Below, piece after piece: positions 52,201 through 54,609 of a DNA stretch of 64,000 bases (position 1 is the first letter of the stretch; each line of letters opens with the position of its first letter). Made by a program: the position numbers and the translations under genes. Under the pieces are notes generated by a model. The model searched no databases and had not been told where the DNA came from. It saw only the letters and a list, made by a program, of their open reading frames with translations. Where the stretch lies: positions 1,364,001 to 1,428,000 of the forward strand of contig CBDCGG010000002.1 of the NCBI GenBank assembly GCA_965216605.1, written 5' to 3'. The DNA comes from JABAAW01 sp965216605 (lineage in GTDB: Bacteria > Pseudomonadota > Alphaproteobacteria > JABAAW01).

Positions 52201-53985
52201 GGTTCCGACGACGGCGTTGTGGTCGAACTCTATAACATAAACAGTGAAGACGAGGTAACACCCTCTGGCGGCGACGCAGAAGGCGACACGCTTAAGAACA
52301 TCGAAAACCTCATCGGCTCAGATCACGACGATGTGCTTACGGGCGACAGCGGAGTCAATAGGCTCACGGGTGGCGCGGGAGACGACATCTTGGAGGGCCG
52401 TGCGGGAGCAGATACGCTTGACGGTGGCGATGGTAGCGATACGGCGAGCTACAAATCCTCTACTGCTGTTACGGTCGATCTCCGAAATACGGGAAGACAG
52501 GGGTCATTCGGAGACGCAGCACAAGACACACTGATTAACATCGAAAATGTCATCGGCTCGGCTGGTGTCGATGCGCTCACGGGCAACGACGGGGACAACA
52601 TCCTCGAAGGCGGTGCGGGCGGCGACACGATCGATGGCGGCGGGGGTAGCGATACCGTAAGCTACAAAAACGCTGCCGCGGCTGTAGCTGTCTATCTCGG
52701 TCAAGGAGAAGCACCTGGTGAATCAGGGGTGCAACAAAACCAATACATTGACAACTTTTTTGTTTTGGGGACAATTTATCAATCTGGAGACGCAGAAGGC
52801 GACGAGATTTCGAATATTGAAAACATTATCGGCTCGGATCACGACGACTTTCTCAGGGGCGACAAAAATGACAACATCATTGACGGCGGCTTGGGTGCAG
52901 ACATAATCTTGGGTGGGAGCGATGGGACAGATACGGTTAGCTACAAAAACTCCGCTTCCGCTGTTACAGTTTATCTTGATGATCTTAGCGCAGAGTCTGG
53001 TGGAGACGCAGAAGGCGACAGGCTTTCAGGCATTGAGAACTTCATCGGTTCAAGGTTCGACGACAAATTCAGGGGGACCAGCGGGATCGTAGATAATGTC
53101 TTCGAAGGTGGCTTGGGCGCAGACACGATCTACGGCGGCTCAGGTAGCGATACGGCGAGCTATGAAAGCTCCGCCTTGGCGGTCAATGTCGATCTCTCGA
53201 TCACAGGTGCGCAGGCAGCAAACTACAACCCCCTCGATCTCACCAGCCCCGTCAACGGAGACGCAGTAGGCGACATACTTACGAGCATCGAAAACCTCCT
53301 CGGCTCGAAGCACGACGATGTGCTTACGGGCAACAGCGGAGCCAATACGCTCGCGGGCGGCGCGGGCGCAGACACCTTGCAAGGCGGCGGGGGCAGCGAT
53401 ACGGCGAGCTATGAAAGCTCCGCCTTGGCGGTCAATGTCAATCTCGCTAGATCAGGTGCGCAGGAAAATCTGTTCAATGGAGAGGACAACGGAGACGCAG
53501 CAGGCGACATACTTACGAGCATCGAAAACCTCCTCGGCTCGGCTTTCGACGATACGCTCATAGGCAACAACGGGAACAACATCCTTACAGGCGGCGCGGG
53601 CGCAGACACCTTGCAAAGTGGCACGGGCGCAGACACGCTCGAAGGTGGCACGGGCAACGACATCTTGGAAGGTGGGGATGATACAGACACCTATATCTTC
53701 TCAAAAGGACATGACGCAGATACCATCATCGATACACCTGCTGGACTTTCCCCTTCACTTATTCTGCGATTTGAAGGTGTCGGTTATTCTAAGTCCGATT
53801 TCACCTCTGCTATCTTTACCAAAGATATTGATGATAGTAATCACCTCGTAATCGACTTGGACTCCGGTGATAACGACAAAATAACAATCGAAAATTTTTA
53901 TAATGGAGGAGCGGTGTATTCACTCTACATCTCAATCACCGCTACCTCTGATTTCTTTGATGTCGATGCCCTGATTCCTACTTAA
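23959..53985 (+). CDS. Giant RTX repeat protein (10,008 aa) with lipoprotein-like N-terminus
   Basis: One uninterrupted frame encodes a protein of about 1 MDa, starting at GTG after AAAGGAGG. Residues 30-52 are a signal-like segment ending LLEAC, then GGGSGGG. Residues 53-438 are a non-repetitive Thr/Asp-rich region. From 439 to the end, several hundred calcium-binding RTX nonapeptides (GGxGxDxLx) alternate with three kinds of spacer. One is a 60-aa block of the type DTxSYExxxxGVxVDL to IENxIGSxxDDxLTGD. A short one of about 100 aa resembles haemolysin-type calcium-binding-related domains (TYVF, NILRFDDA, LTITYG). A long one is about 300 aa. The last 100 residues (YIFSKGHDADTI to FFDVDALIPT) look like a type I secretion tail. 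The protein is acidic with no enzymatic motif. It is probably a secreted or surface adhesin or matrix protein; the ABC/HlyD pair at 3.8-7.0 kb is a possible exporter. Confidence 0.93.
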   Translation: MSLSTPPPEEGAFSGNSNGDASASRVSKDNKRALRVSALLSSSAFAFLLEACGGGSGGGTEIPVDSSIPPAAAGNLSALQQRVINSDDPSVAPESYQVTTRLIDPNENPLGDFSLPGLDAKLTELSVTEGGNLDSNNNFVPNAQQSKKTTATFKDQDVEIDLSALPSSPPPLKLAAGFQVEFTSAGTDAQGQEVAEKRTHITTLKQQIPNSDDEEKIVIRQDYTPGKTEPDLVEVFKETTTSVKDANGNVVQVFRIVEKISQDSEGNFIFSLPFYVDDDGDPGTPLVPLEDVVVTLNPDALTLSDNNGTSLEDIVKEVFSVAEETSDNTPPSPEETSVETSATVFNADGTPKEETITRGNNLDVEGNDEGGRNVFEASDMGVPQRFRGTDGNTEDSVDYSEYDDPIAVDLEEEGRQTDTLPDGSTPANAGDTLISIENVLGGKGDDIIRGDDKDNTLEGGAGDDTLEGRGGKDTLLGGTGDDTLVGGDDADTLRGGEGDDTLAGGAGIDDLDGGEGEDTLSYDGETGGVRVNLNDNSALNNNLVRDVRDTIENFENVIGTDDDDHITGDSGDNVIQGRGGRDDLYGGDGEDTLSYEGEDTGVTVDLRGTQLSSEDDIQDFENVIGSTAADNITGDQNDNVIQGGGGQDDLEGGAGEDTLSYEGEGDAVIVNLDDGGTQTSSLDTAISGFENVIGSTEADTITGDDQDNIIEGGAGADILDGKGGEDTASYENSEQAVNVDLSDGATEKGGDAEGDDLQNFENVLGSAGADTIKGDDEDNVIEGGAGKDNLDGGDDKRGLKIGVDINGNDILGIGDTVSYENEESGLTVDLDDGGAQRATRSNGRGGTMAVDDSIKGFENIIGSGYDDTLMGDENANILTGGAGEDTLEGRGGDDTLEGGDDTDTYVYYYRTGQGGRTDGIDTIIDSGANTIKIYLDGTFASNIAGLSGKPLLDKLQENGVQIERTRVLEEGNQKDYLRIEFNDVNYLLVDGGGIGDPGFALEIFDGSNILYNVSAKELSDSFGAVGAVFYDQPNADGTAKPDTYEGILIDGKALDTVSYRDATEGVTASLADDSLSAGGAAGDTFDNIGNLIGSGKIDGLDDPDLYKDTLIGNANDNKLEGMRGDDTLEGGGGGDTLDGGAGIDTASYASSTSSGGVGINLKTGEYSGGHASGDDLISIENVIGSGHGDRLTGDDNANTLRGGGGEDTLRGGDGDDFLYGDADDDRLYGDEGNDMLYGGDGGDELYGGTGEDRLEGGVGDDTLRGGANRDFLYGDAGADKLYGETGDDELHGGDGDDIVMEGGAGDDTLYGEAGDDTLTGGSGDDTLDGGEGTDRLEGGAGTDDYQYDYRSAGGTNIDTIVDSDNDIGAITIDLTEISLTPEQIDALEGATTNRDFILTLRRETVATTEYEGKTLVISFDNDNKLRIDDFDDLSDAVDLIFKYNSDTPDTPNSKTITSGDLQGLQIIPIGDADPLVLETEQLANDLVIQGDGSTGLSYQNSADRDGIDIVLNTQTVRGVTQSIGTVERRETFGTSNNDDLFLVDKIEGSANADRFTGNDNSNIFTGGKGDDELDGGKGEDAYIYRYTSTESDENVQDGKDTILQEADDGETNIIHIVLDSGRFAGNPDWRINFVAGKIDSEAGTLTLILRRENADGVFVEDPLNSITLQLDDVQNGRFSLQFDSGEGLETPDTTVSASDLGDYLRELVLEGENLVVVRGVTATATGTGGSNTLSFEEIVDPNEKVTLDLSQSSPQKATIADSNDVTFQEIEISNIQNIIGSAGADKLTGNSQDNMLVGEDGDDILDGDAGDDTLDGGAGDDELTGGAGDDILQGGDGADTYIFEGAFGIDILTDADEVLGGDQVVNILRFDNARDHDAEWQEQFSFGLNNNELTITFADGSDTGSVNIQRYSAAGEFQFKYGDRDDEILRVKLGLAGDDTFTGYVDPDTGDEERDYLLGFDGDDTLKGGGNDDFLYGGDDDDKLYGGTTGADGETGTGKDTLEGGKGDDELYGGDGDDTYVYYYTDTRKDGGDTIANDDLGDNVIRIVLTNGTSGRTLEALGITVEKESNTIIRFQFAESSNYIDVFRQNIVDEKMKLTFVDENGRSLFEVPADELITYLPRLDVDVTDDLIEDLILLGEPLDGGREFSASLDDDDRGGSLDFSGFDDAGDILEVTLQDPPDASSIATVNGKDAEIIGTTDIIGTSGDDTIIGNDQSNILEGGEGDDQIGGGAGKDRLDGGAGTDTLIYEDENDPADTGVAVDLGDDTANNYDGTNVLDERDEIENFENVIGTEHADLLIGDNSANILEGRGGEDSLRGEGGDDTLEGGDDNDNLYGGSGDDTLYGGTAEDDSRTGNDLLEGGRGEDKLYGHDGDDTLEGGEGEDIIDGGEDEDTASYAGSDDGVRVDLSRGSTPQDTSNNGDAAGDTLIDIENVIGSSRDDELRGNEEDNTLTGGDGDDILEGGGGDDILEGGEGDEADGDTVSYENARNGVDANLATETGTDIGRGRDVGDDTLTDIENIRGSSFDDILTGDDEENEIYGLAGDDIIDGGAGDDIIEGGEGADEIKGGEGDDNLDGGTDSGTDTSKDTLSYAGETIADDELLEVDLRGNQRSSHDNISNFENVIGSSNDDEITGNEGVNILKGGGGGDILEGEGMDDVLEGGDGDDFLYGGTESDSSGSGADTLKGEAGDDELYGGDDNDILYGGDDDTDNSGGAGKDKLYGGAGDDTLYGGGGDDELDGGEGNDELYGGDGEDTASYATTDNDLSVTLNDGGDSTLTGGADVGTDTLTDIENIRSGSGDDTIIGNSDGNKLYGGEGDDEIEGNAGNDFLYGGTGEDGETGTGDDELDGGEGNDELYGGDGDDILEGGAGNDRLDGGEGDETDGDTATYENDDKGVVVALGENGGEGTSTGADVGTDTLIDIENIKGGSGDDIIVGDNEGNKLEGGAGDDIVQGGGGRDDLYGGDGTDTLSYEGEDTAVVVNLAGTQTSDLDNIEGFENIIGSTEGDTLTGDGEENTLEGKGGNDTIKGGAGDDTIYGGDGDDTRLDGDAGNDTIAGGEGDDELHGGDDNDILYGGDNANEDSGGTGTDFIYGDAGDDKLYGGGGDDTLEGGADEDELYGGEGVDILKGDAGDDKLYGGDDNDELYGGDDATDNSGGAGKDELYGGAGDDKLYGGGGTDTLEGGTGIDELHGGDDDDTLRGGGDNDELYGDAGADTLEGGTGIDELHGGADGDILKGDEGNDELYGDAGDDTLEGGADNDELYGGDGGDILIGGTGNDRLEGDDEAGGGADTLEGGAGADIYVYHYIGTAVGRKDGIDTINTETDSGNTIRIVVDPNQDAWGVGEGIYFAKHYTDDSDPSTEVTAQVRLFFDADNYIVLTRADLDSNGNADGGTSKFKLEIQDALGNDLTPNSLKNAEGVLNPAAALQLEYDAFANPPPPQIHTYLSGGSNSDFDEKGEVVIVIDALNLGDAFTIQDLLASGKFSYEESGGKIVLTFGDGSSGSLTQTVTLNSSPPNITITDGSATVVDNEVVLTGDTTTLEYAADALPPNNLIGILDGYTVRAPDQVEADTYLVLGSSATGETADFSALSEAVVLDLANAERTGMVGTRKIAVIDIENIEGGSGADILTGDDTANIITGNAGGDTLRGGLGGDTLIGGEDTTDNSGTGNDELYGDEGADNLYGGGGEDILHGGDDGDTLRGGDDDDILYGGDDATNNSGGAGADELYGGAGNDELYGGGGNDELDGGGGEDTLEGGAGTDTLTGGAGIDTYVYHYTTARQDGADTIQAEVETDTNIIRIVVDASAITSGTTWSDLIEIDRDTTTDKLTLTMKGSITGHTIELTLSNVISGRFSIEFASTSTGIATIIEDLKGLVDKVFVPSTTTGADVLRVLPLVTREVTGDPQDTVSFEDFDSDYSVALNLADPNPQAVITHTTLDRQSVKVTEVLNIIGSGGADTLIGNSGGNRIDGGDGADTIEGGAGDDFLYGDAGDDILTGGAGADTIYGGAGDDIIKGGVGVDTLLDGGVGGSDTISYEDETDAVVVNLLGMQTSNSDTTIANFENIIGGSGGDTLTGDGTANRLEGGVGTLGETDTLTGGVGADTYVYHYTATRKDGADIITAGEDTGNILEIHVDDPSTAWSVSTEVLTLNEPTGLIRFDRHDSDNVRLVFDTNTGDPATNADANNYIVLNKADLRDAKFSLQLFDLDGASIPLIDAGVVATAFDAYEANIPADFVYPNALVEQGSTLGGEYIVELSALADDITPAFSAATTLTDLLASGRVAFFRTGDNGEHVKIVFVNADGSYDATNSLTFTDVYDAGGNLLDAFRDLKIIFRQDGSQFEVSTFGTDLEGLTVTETIAGTGIVVAGDDAFFINGDGTTTNANFATLLDVDKTLEVISIEGGVLLAVVRDTATPPNLVGSYILRNVDTITGGDGDDSLTADDTGIILKGGDGVDTLTGGAGVDILEGGVGGDTLRGGGEDDTLRGNEDNDMLYGEAGSDTLEGGLGIDTLDGGEGDDTLKGGDGDDIYIFNAQSGSDTIEDADGDNILRFDDATGLGYFTSFALASDGTFTITYGASSSILTILNFAPENFVFQGTGGVLLNIVLGTAGGDILSGSVGDVADYQLGFAGDDTLEGSAGADTLDGGADEDTVSYNRVDATEGVQVDLSGNTANTGGDATGDTLLNIENIFGSIHDDMLTGNGEGNQIAGLAGNDEIHGGAGDDFLYGGDGDDILEGGEGEDTLDGGADTDTASYESAAGGVTVDLGETGKQTVGSGDALGDTLTGIENLIGSKYGDTLTGDELLTNSHTLQGGAGDDMITGGGGNDFLYGGTGAVDETGTGDDTIDGGAGADTLEGGDGTDTLTGGLGVDTYVYHYINTPDGRKDGVDTITEADELNLMGAAQVINTLELHVQSLAGAWTPDLTPETEDLPIGLIRFHTEDIDPFGTVRLVFDTDDSDPATNADSDNYILLKTSDITNGRFKLTIFESDPLTAPMSVEVAQLQEAYTAFARVNAHTDFTYVPSADPANEIEVLEAALDDSFFIDLSALIPDFGTSGSLSDLLALGRIAFFKTGTDLKIIFVDGSGEIDATNSLTFKDVYDAGGNPIADFAALSVIFRDSSFNEVPSSVSGFAADLAGVTGTTINGDTSFFIDGEVGDDTRADFSSLLTGGRTLTVTPIEGVDGVLLAVVKDGTDVFKSYTLRSVETITGGDGDDTLAGDAGENVLIGGLGDDTYVFTATSGLDTIDDRNGVNILRFDDAAGFEHFISFEFAFSSLTITYGALDSPSTLTIGGYTTGAFVFHDKDGNVINILLDTDENDFLVGDAAENEYLAGLGGDDKLEGLAGSSDTLDGGEGTDTASYENFAFVQGVVVDLAKGEQTSEGDLDNKDTLKNIENVIGSNFDDMLKGDGKVNTLTGGMGDDILEGGAGADMLVGGGGSDTASYAGSLDTDGDNLGVAVSLVAGASNTGDDAAGDTFTGIENLRGSAFGDTLTGNDETNRIEGGVGTGGGIDRLEGGGGADTFVYYYTVERQDGVDDILDTVTGDTDTLEIRIDESSYDRAMDVVNNSTETGTDKTIATLRAIGINSVTTEDSGASFVFTFDNDNKITLHRDSAVSQIEMLSIVNNDARAASFNIIESDINALFDGLVDIVNPIVFNDPDPTLRVDSFSVASEDSVSLVAGDFNDVLIDISGWSATGADAIATLADMLALSDFTLTKDGNNLVLTFGGRKDSEDNDVADLTLTITDAYIGDAIQDFVKGKEITFRYGSGNADTFTWDTDSILYAPTRTEGGEDIYEFNQGDTYAVEDPTLTNDQVADLSATSGGISERVQISSNDDSTFTVEVTRPIALGFTPYASSDEGSPLRFPLPSIVLKDFDTIVGSTGFDLLRGNNVANIFKGGEGGDWIEGAGGDDTLEGGAGDDVLIGGLGDDTLEGGEDDDMLMGGVGEDTLTGGDGADTYVYHYIYSPGGSKDGIDEITEATEVGVVNTIRIIVDDSVTRTTWSDWIVVAQDPDNAKDVRLNMISALNDPDTFHYIILKDANDLINIRNFEIEFARLADPNTVIDTLSASDLSTELFGGETIVGSIGLPDTLEVVPGDTTSVAGNDGEEDTISFAAFDDTYEVDLSLIDGDGDATITHATNPPQNVRVSNVRHITGSGGDDTITGDGVDNTLKGGEGDDELGGGAGDDTLDGGEGDDILDGGVGDDTLEGGVGIDTYVFDGTSGEDTITEDAENVSNILHFKDATGGANWQEDFTFTLSTLGGVDTLTIDFDDGTSSSTVNIIDYTKDRFEFRYGAGGSTDILNVELGTNGNDEGGEPLLGTTGDDYLAGFDGTDRLTGGGGDDWLVGGLGTDTYVFGGVSGEDTIIEKDSGGNSILRFTDATTAVGWQNQFTFLLDSTGKNLTINFENGASASTIKINDVFDAGTFQIQGNGGDALSVMFGTEAGSTDGTTLTGSTAPDSSYLLGFGGDDIFVGTSGSDTFDGGDGVDTVDYSASTDDIKVDLSGDTLNTGVLVADDIFIDIENVVGGSGADTLAGDDKDNILTGGAGDDMLMGGAGDDTYIYNAGDGKDLITDIEGVNTIKIYVSDANLQNQIDAVTFTKNNFFHELTLIVGDLDLADGNRIKEDDNANVDSVLRFAFGPDDIVDIQGKGIEAGAISIEFISTTDASVGTISAATLKNIYFPAQDFTYSDGGDATFSGTGAVTIDVDGLGIVFAATDDTLDKQLKVLLQSGKFSYEVTAGKTILSFGEKGNSALPIQTVTMLDSQTEIVFENGGAETELKFTDTSPKSFLEALDELTILHTEQLDDAGLVGNYLVSGTTGTGDTADFSNVATASIVIDLEAGTGLLNFTDLVRVLNIENIIGGGGADTLKGDDNDNMLAGGAGDDTLTGGAGDDMISGDTGDDTLEGGMGTDTLEGGAGADTYVYHYINGGRQDGKDTINTEGTAGNIIEIHVADNTFKWGNGEDIYFAVHKVGDVISDTLVRIAFKGDSDNYIVLNRVDLDNNGDIDAGDSNFELEIVHENDSSTVSISAADLNTAYDDFLISITPNIYDYATAANTVSYNNMGAVIIDIGDIGTDLGLGLTLGGTDLQADLTTLLSSGQFFYEVDTLNNKIVFTFGGKEITPGVLSEVKTLMINNAPHPDITFQNGGEDTTLLEFTNDGMNFLTLADVYTLRANADNNYIVTLTDIEDINLIVGSSVVGQDDTADFSAFTTTVFADLAGRAIQNGAAAIVNIENIIGGSSFDVLTGDKQDNKLEGRAEADYLVGGGGNDILEGGDGDDFLYGGTLSDDTEIGEDTLEGGAGADTLTGGYGADTYVYHYTTARQDGADMITEVDELAVVNTIRIYVDGTNAWGSGIAFKTGDDNHVRIAFEDADTNSILLSKDDLVNERFQLEIMKSDGTIDNTIDEASELKTAYEDFVAANTDQTYSYDTAGTTASLTSTGPVEIDLGSLVNFTGITGFDAQLEHLLASGEFSYEVTASTIVFTFGGKNFGEPGSEIEKTLTINNPSPNIKFAGTGLDIASTDLEFTAGNFITMLNDYTINADDFYAVIDANKGDAYLISGSSADTDDTVSFSSVTTDGVVLNLAKKTGMLDSHVVRVDNIENIVGSNQADTLTGDDNANTIEGGVGDDILTGGGGEDTLEGGDGADTLTGGEGDDILQGGAGADTYVFSGASGEDTITEDAEDISNILRFEDVTGLEDFTSFTLDSGGTKLTIVFGSNTVIIDGYTKARFEFQYGTAGTTTTFNVELGTAGVDTLSGSAEEDYLLGFADDDILMGSAGADTLDGGGGSGDTVDYSASTDAVTVDLNVIGDAKPSGGDAEGDTLKNIENIIGSDNTVTGDTLTGSGFQNTLQGGAGDDKLYGNRGNDTLEGGDGNDTLDGGVGADTLEGGAGDDTLDGGDGADTLEGGAGDDTLDGGVGADTYIYNYIDGGSQDGKDTITEVDGGNIIELRISSSDTIKWGVGELIYFKTHDNDKVRIDFGGGLTDYIILDRNDLSNGNERFTLKIQDVDGNDIVGADAPADAAELSAAYIAFALTEVPQGDYTYTASGTNTDKLAGGAFNIDISALIVFNSSDTKEMQLQKLLASGQFSYEVNAANQLVLTFGRGSTKETLTLDNGNPLPDITFVNVDVPTKLVFKTIGTSNFLTELNALTINDLDVPITDAELSVNYLVAGTDGPSDTADFSMVTGALDLNLVTGKATLNGNIAGLGNIENLNGGSGDDTILGDSNANTLDGGAGNDTLEGGEGADTLLGGAGTDTASYENYVRAGGITNGVTVDLRRKGSFAQVDDFNSRVDNGDAAGDMLTDIENIIGSNHNDILRGDDDTNMIEGGLGDDFLYGFDGVDTLKGGAGRDEIHGGAGEDDLDGGADEDTLSYNNEIITKIIAGIAVGIGIDVDLDVGGEQKAYNYVEGARDTERDTISNFENVVGTQYDDILRGNAGDNTLEGGLGDDILEGGAGNDRLLGSSGSDTASYENSNAFVEVSLLSGGTIRGGHAANDMLLSIENLIGSDHNDILTGDDKTTLGETNKLEGGLGDDMIHGGLGDDILDGGGGSDTLSYAGEGKGVAVDLRVDILLGITQTARDYVAGVVQFRRDTISNFENVIGSTKDDKLTGDGGVNKIEGGAGDDEIDGGASDDTLYGGAGADTIMGGTGDDTIEGGEGDDILDGGAGGDILDGGGGSDTVDYSASSNAVIVDLSDTNLAGEVKPSGGDAAGDTLKSIENIIGSDDTVTGDTLTGSGFANMIDGGAGNDEIYGGASDDTLYGGTGDDMLDGGAGADTIMGGEGDDTIKGGAGDDELHGGAGTGDTISYAGEVSAVVVNLNDGGTQTSTLDSTIDGFENIIGSDDTVTGDTLTGDSGVNKIEGGAGDDILDGGAGGDMLDGGDGSDTVDYSASTDAVTVDLSDADAEEDGDAAGDTLKNIENLIGSDNTVTGDTLTGSGFQNILQGGAGDDKLYGKRGNDTLEGDDGDDTLDGGVGADTLEGGAGDDMLVGGTGADIYVYHFTTAGTVRKDGIDTITEVDADNIIRLYVDNPATAWGAGNTVYFEHDPLDLNKVRIAFDATNYLEFDSADFVAERFKLEIYNAATGIKTELTDIDEAAELAEAYRESKPKFYTYGGSDDADLTGTGKVTFTIDGLLTGLTKFSPPTTLDDQIKELLSSGRLSYEVKGEDTVGDASDDQLILTFGDGTTEFPVETVTLSLETPEVEFAGTLLDFTSFDALRLKLTAFAVTTPNADGNYEVGDDIFLIEGSDRTDDTADFSGVSVAVDIDLEAEEGTLYNTPPTRVIVRYIENLIGSAQDDILTGDDKDNILEGGDGADTIEGGGGEDTASYENAASGVTLDLSDRSNDVGDAIGDTFTEIERLLGSDHDDTFTGDGNDNIFDGGAGNDMLTGGAGADTLDGGDGTDTASYTGSDDGVVVELYNINSEDEVTPSGGDAEGDTLKNIENLIGSDHDDVLTGDSGVNRLTGGAGDDILEGRAGADTLDGGDGSDTASYKSSTAVTVDLRNTGRQGSFGDAAQDTLINIENVIGSAGVDALTGNDGDNILEGGAGGDTIDGGGGSDTVSYKNAAAAVAVYLGQGEAPGESGVQQNQYIDNFFVLGTIYQSGDAEGDEISNIENIIGSDHDDFLRGDKNDNIIDGGLGADIILGGSDGTDTVSYKNSASAVTVYLDDLSAESGGDAEGDRLSGIENFIGSRFDDKFRGTSGIVDNVFEGGLGADTIYGGSGSDTASYESSALAVNVDLSITGAQAANYNPLDLTSPVNGDAVGDILTSIENLLGSKHDDVLTGNSGANTLAGGAGADTLQGGGGSDTASYESSALAVNVNLARSGAQENLFNGEDNGDAAGDILTSIENLLGSAFDDTLIGNNGNNILTGGAGADTLQSGTGADTLEGGTGNDILEGGDDTDTYIFSKGHDADTIIDTPAGLSPSLILRFEGVGYSKSDFTSAIFTKDIDDSNHLVIDLDSGDNDKITIENFYNGGAVYSLYISITATSDFFDVDALIPT
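30610..33850 (+). repeat. RTX protein: longest uninterrupted nonapeptide region
   Basis: About 1,080 residues of RTX nonapeptides and DTASYE/IEN blocks without a long spacer module. Between 33.1 and 33.8 kb the DNA units GACGAACTCTACGGCGG and GACACGCTAGAAGGTGG recur many times with little divergence, which suggests recent expansion by unequal exchange. Confidence 0.8.
33850..34870 (+). other. RTX protein: first full copy of the unnamed ~300-aa module
   Basis: Landmarks in order: IYVYHY, RKDGIDTI, NTIRIVVD, WGVGEGIYF, VRLFFDADNYIVL, DLLASGKFSYE, KIVLTFGDG, NITI, YLVLGSS, TADFSAL and IENIEGGSGADILTGDD. The same order recurs at about 36.26, 38.57, 43.64, 44.72, 45.90, 47.73 and 50.96 kb. Shortened or divergent relatives occur near 26.7, 28.0, 30.0, 35.3, 40.5 and 41.8 kb. 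Confidence 0.7.
47431..47656 (+). repeat. RTX gene: long internal duplication, copy 1
   Basis: This stretch of about 225 bp, including GGCTCGGATAATACTGTGAC and GTGGCTTTCAAAACA, reappears with few changes at 50713-50938, 3.3 kb downstream. Parts also recur near 50145 and 50490. Such near-identity at DNA level implies recent segmental duplication or gene conversion. Confidence 0.85.
50713..50938 (+). repeat. RTX gene: long internal duplication, copy 2
   Basis: Near-identical partner of 47431-47656, followed like it by a long module (50950-51870). Confidence 0.85.
53140..53580 (+). repeat. RTX gene: adjacent duplicated block near the C-terminus
   Basis: The block starting GATACGGCGAGCTATGAAAG at about 53148 is repeated at about 53398, a spacing of 250 bp. 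Long identical runs include GCTCCGCCTTGGCGGTCAAT and ACGAGCATCGAAAACCTCCT. The two copies differ mainly in a variable loop after the GTGCGCAGG word. Confidence 0.85.
53690..53985 (+). other. RTX protein: C-terminal secretion-tail region
   Basis: The final RTX repeats lead into YIFSKGHDADTIIDTP, then LILRFEGV, HLVIDLDSGDNDKITIENFY and a tail rich in small and hydrophobic residues ending FFDVDALIPT. An uncleaved, repeat-free C-terminus after RTX blocks is where type I secretion signals reside. Family knowledge supports the role; nothing here proves it. Confidence 0.55.
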
Positions 53986-54003
53986 TCTTGGCAAAGCCTC
54001 CAC

Positions 54004-54600
54004 TCACAAGCTTAATCTGTGCTCCAACGCCTCCAGTGCCAACAGCGTAGCCTCCCTCCTCACTGCCTCACGCCCTTCCTCTGTCCTTAGCCGATGCTCC
54101 GCAACGCTTATCTCTTCCTCCCCCTTCGCCTCCGCAAACCCCACCCCCACAAAAACTAGCCCAATCTCCTCCTCTCCCGCACGCGCTCCCACTTCCGCCG
54201 CCACTCTTCCTACCGCCGCCGCTCCTCCCGCCAGTCCTCCTGCCACTCCCCCTGCCACTCCCCCCGCATAGCCCGTCACAGCCACCCCCAAAAGTCTCCC
54301 CCCTCCCCACACTTCCTCCCGCGCAAGCACCCCCCGCACCATCGCGCGCGCAACGCACGCGCTCACCGCTCCCTCGCGCACTAACACCGAGCGCGAAACC
54401 CCCAGCAGCCCAATTTTAGCTCCATTCCCGTAACTCACGATCCCCCCCCCGTAGACCCTCGACGCGCCCGCAACCCCCGTCAGATACCCCCCCACCATAC
54501 CCCCCGTCACAGACTCCGCCGTCACCAATCGAACACCCCCCGCCGCCGCCTTCGCCACAACACGAGACGCAACCCCCAACAGCTCTGCCTCATCCCTCAT
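54004..54600 (-). CDS. pncC: Nicotinamide-nucleotide amidase (CinA C-terminal family)
   Basis: A 198-aa stand-alone CinA C-terminal domain, which hydrolyses nicotinamide mononucleotide in pyridine nucleotide recycling. Conserved pieces are LVTAESVTGGMVGGYLT (the usual Cys after AES is Val here), SRVYGGGIVSYGNGAKIGLLGV and the GAVS helix start. GVAVTGYAGG follows. The expected final motif G-x-V-x-(I/F) reads GLVFVGV. An inserted GGVAGGVAGGLAGG comes from a 12-bp tandem duplication. The coding strand is G-rich and nearly C-free throughout. It is convergent with the RTX gene, 18 bp away, and 9 bp downstream of pgpA. It acts in the same NAD pathway as nadE. Confidence 0.85.
   Translation of the reverse strand: MRDEAELLGVASRVVAKAAAGGVRLVTAESVTGGMVGGYLTGVAGASRVYGGGIVSYGNGAKIGLLGVSRSVLVREGAVSACVARAMVRGVLAREEVWGGGRLLGVAVTGYAGGVAGGVAGGLAGGAAAVGRVAAEVGARAGEEEIGLVFVGVGFAEAKGEEEISVAEHRLRTEEGREAVRREATLLALEALEHRLSL
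54240..54263 (-). repeat. Perfect 12-bp tandem duplication in the amidase gene
   Basis: CTGCCACTCCCC occurs twice in direct succession, giving repeated GGVA in the protein. A third, more diverged unit precedes it. Confidence 0.9.
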
Positions 54601-54609
54601 AAAATTCCA

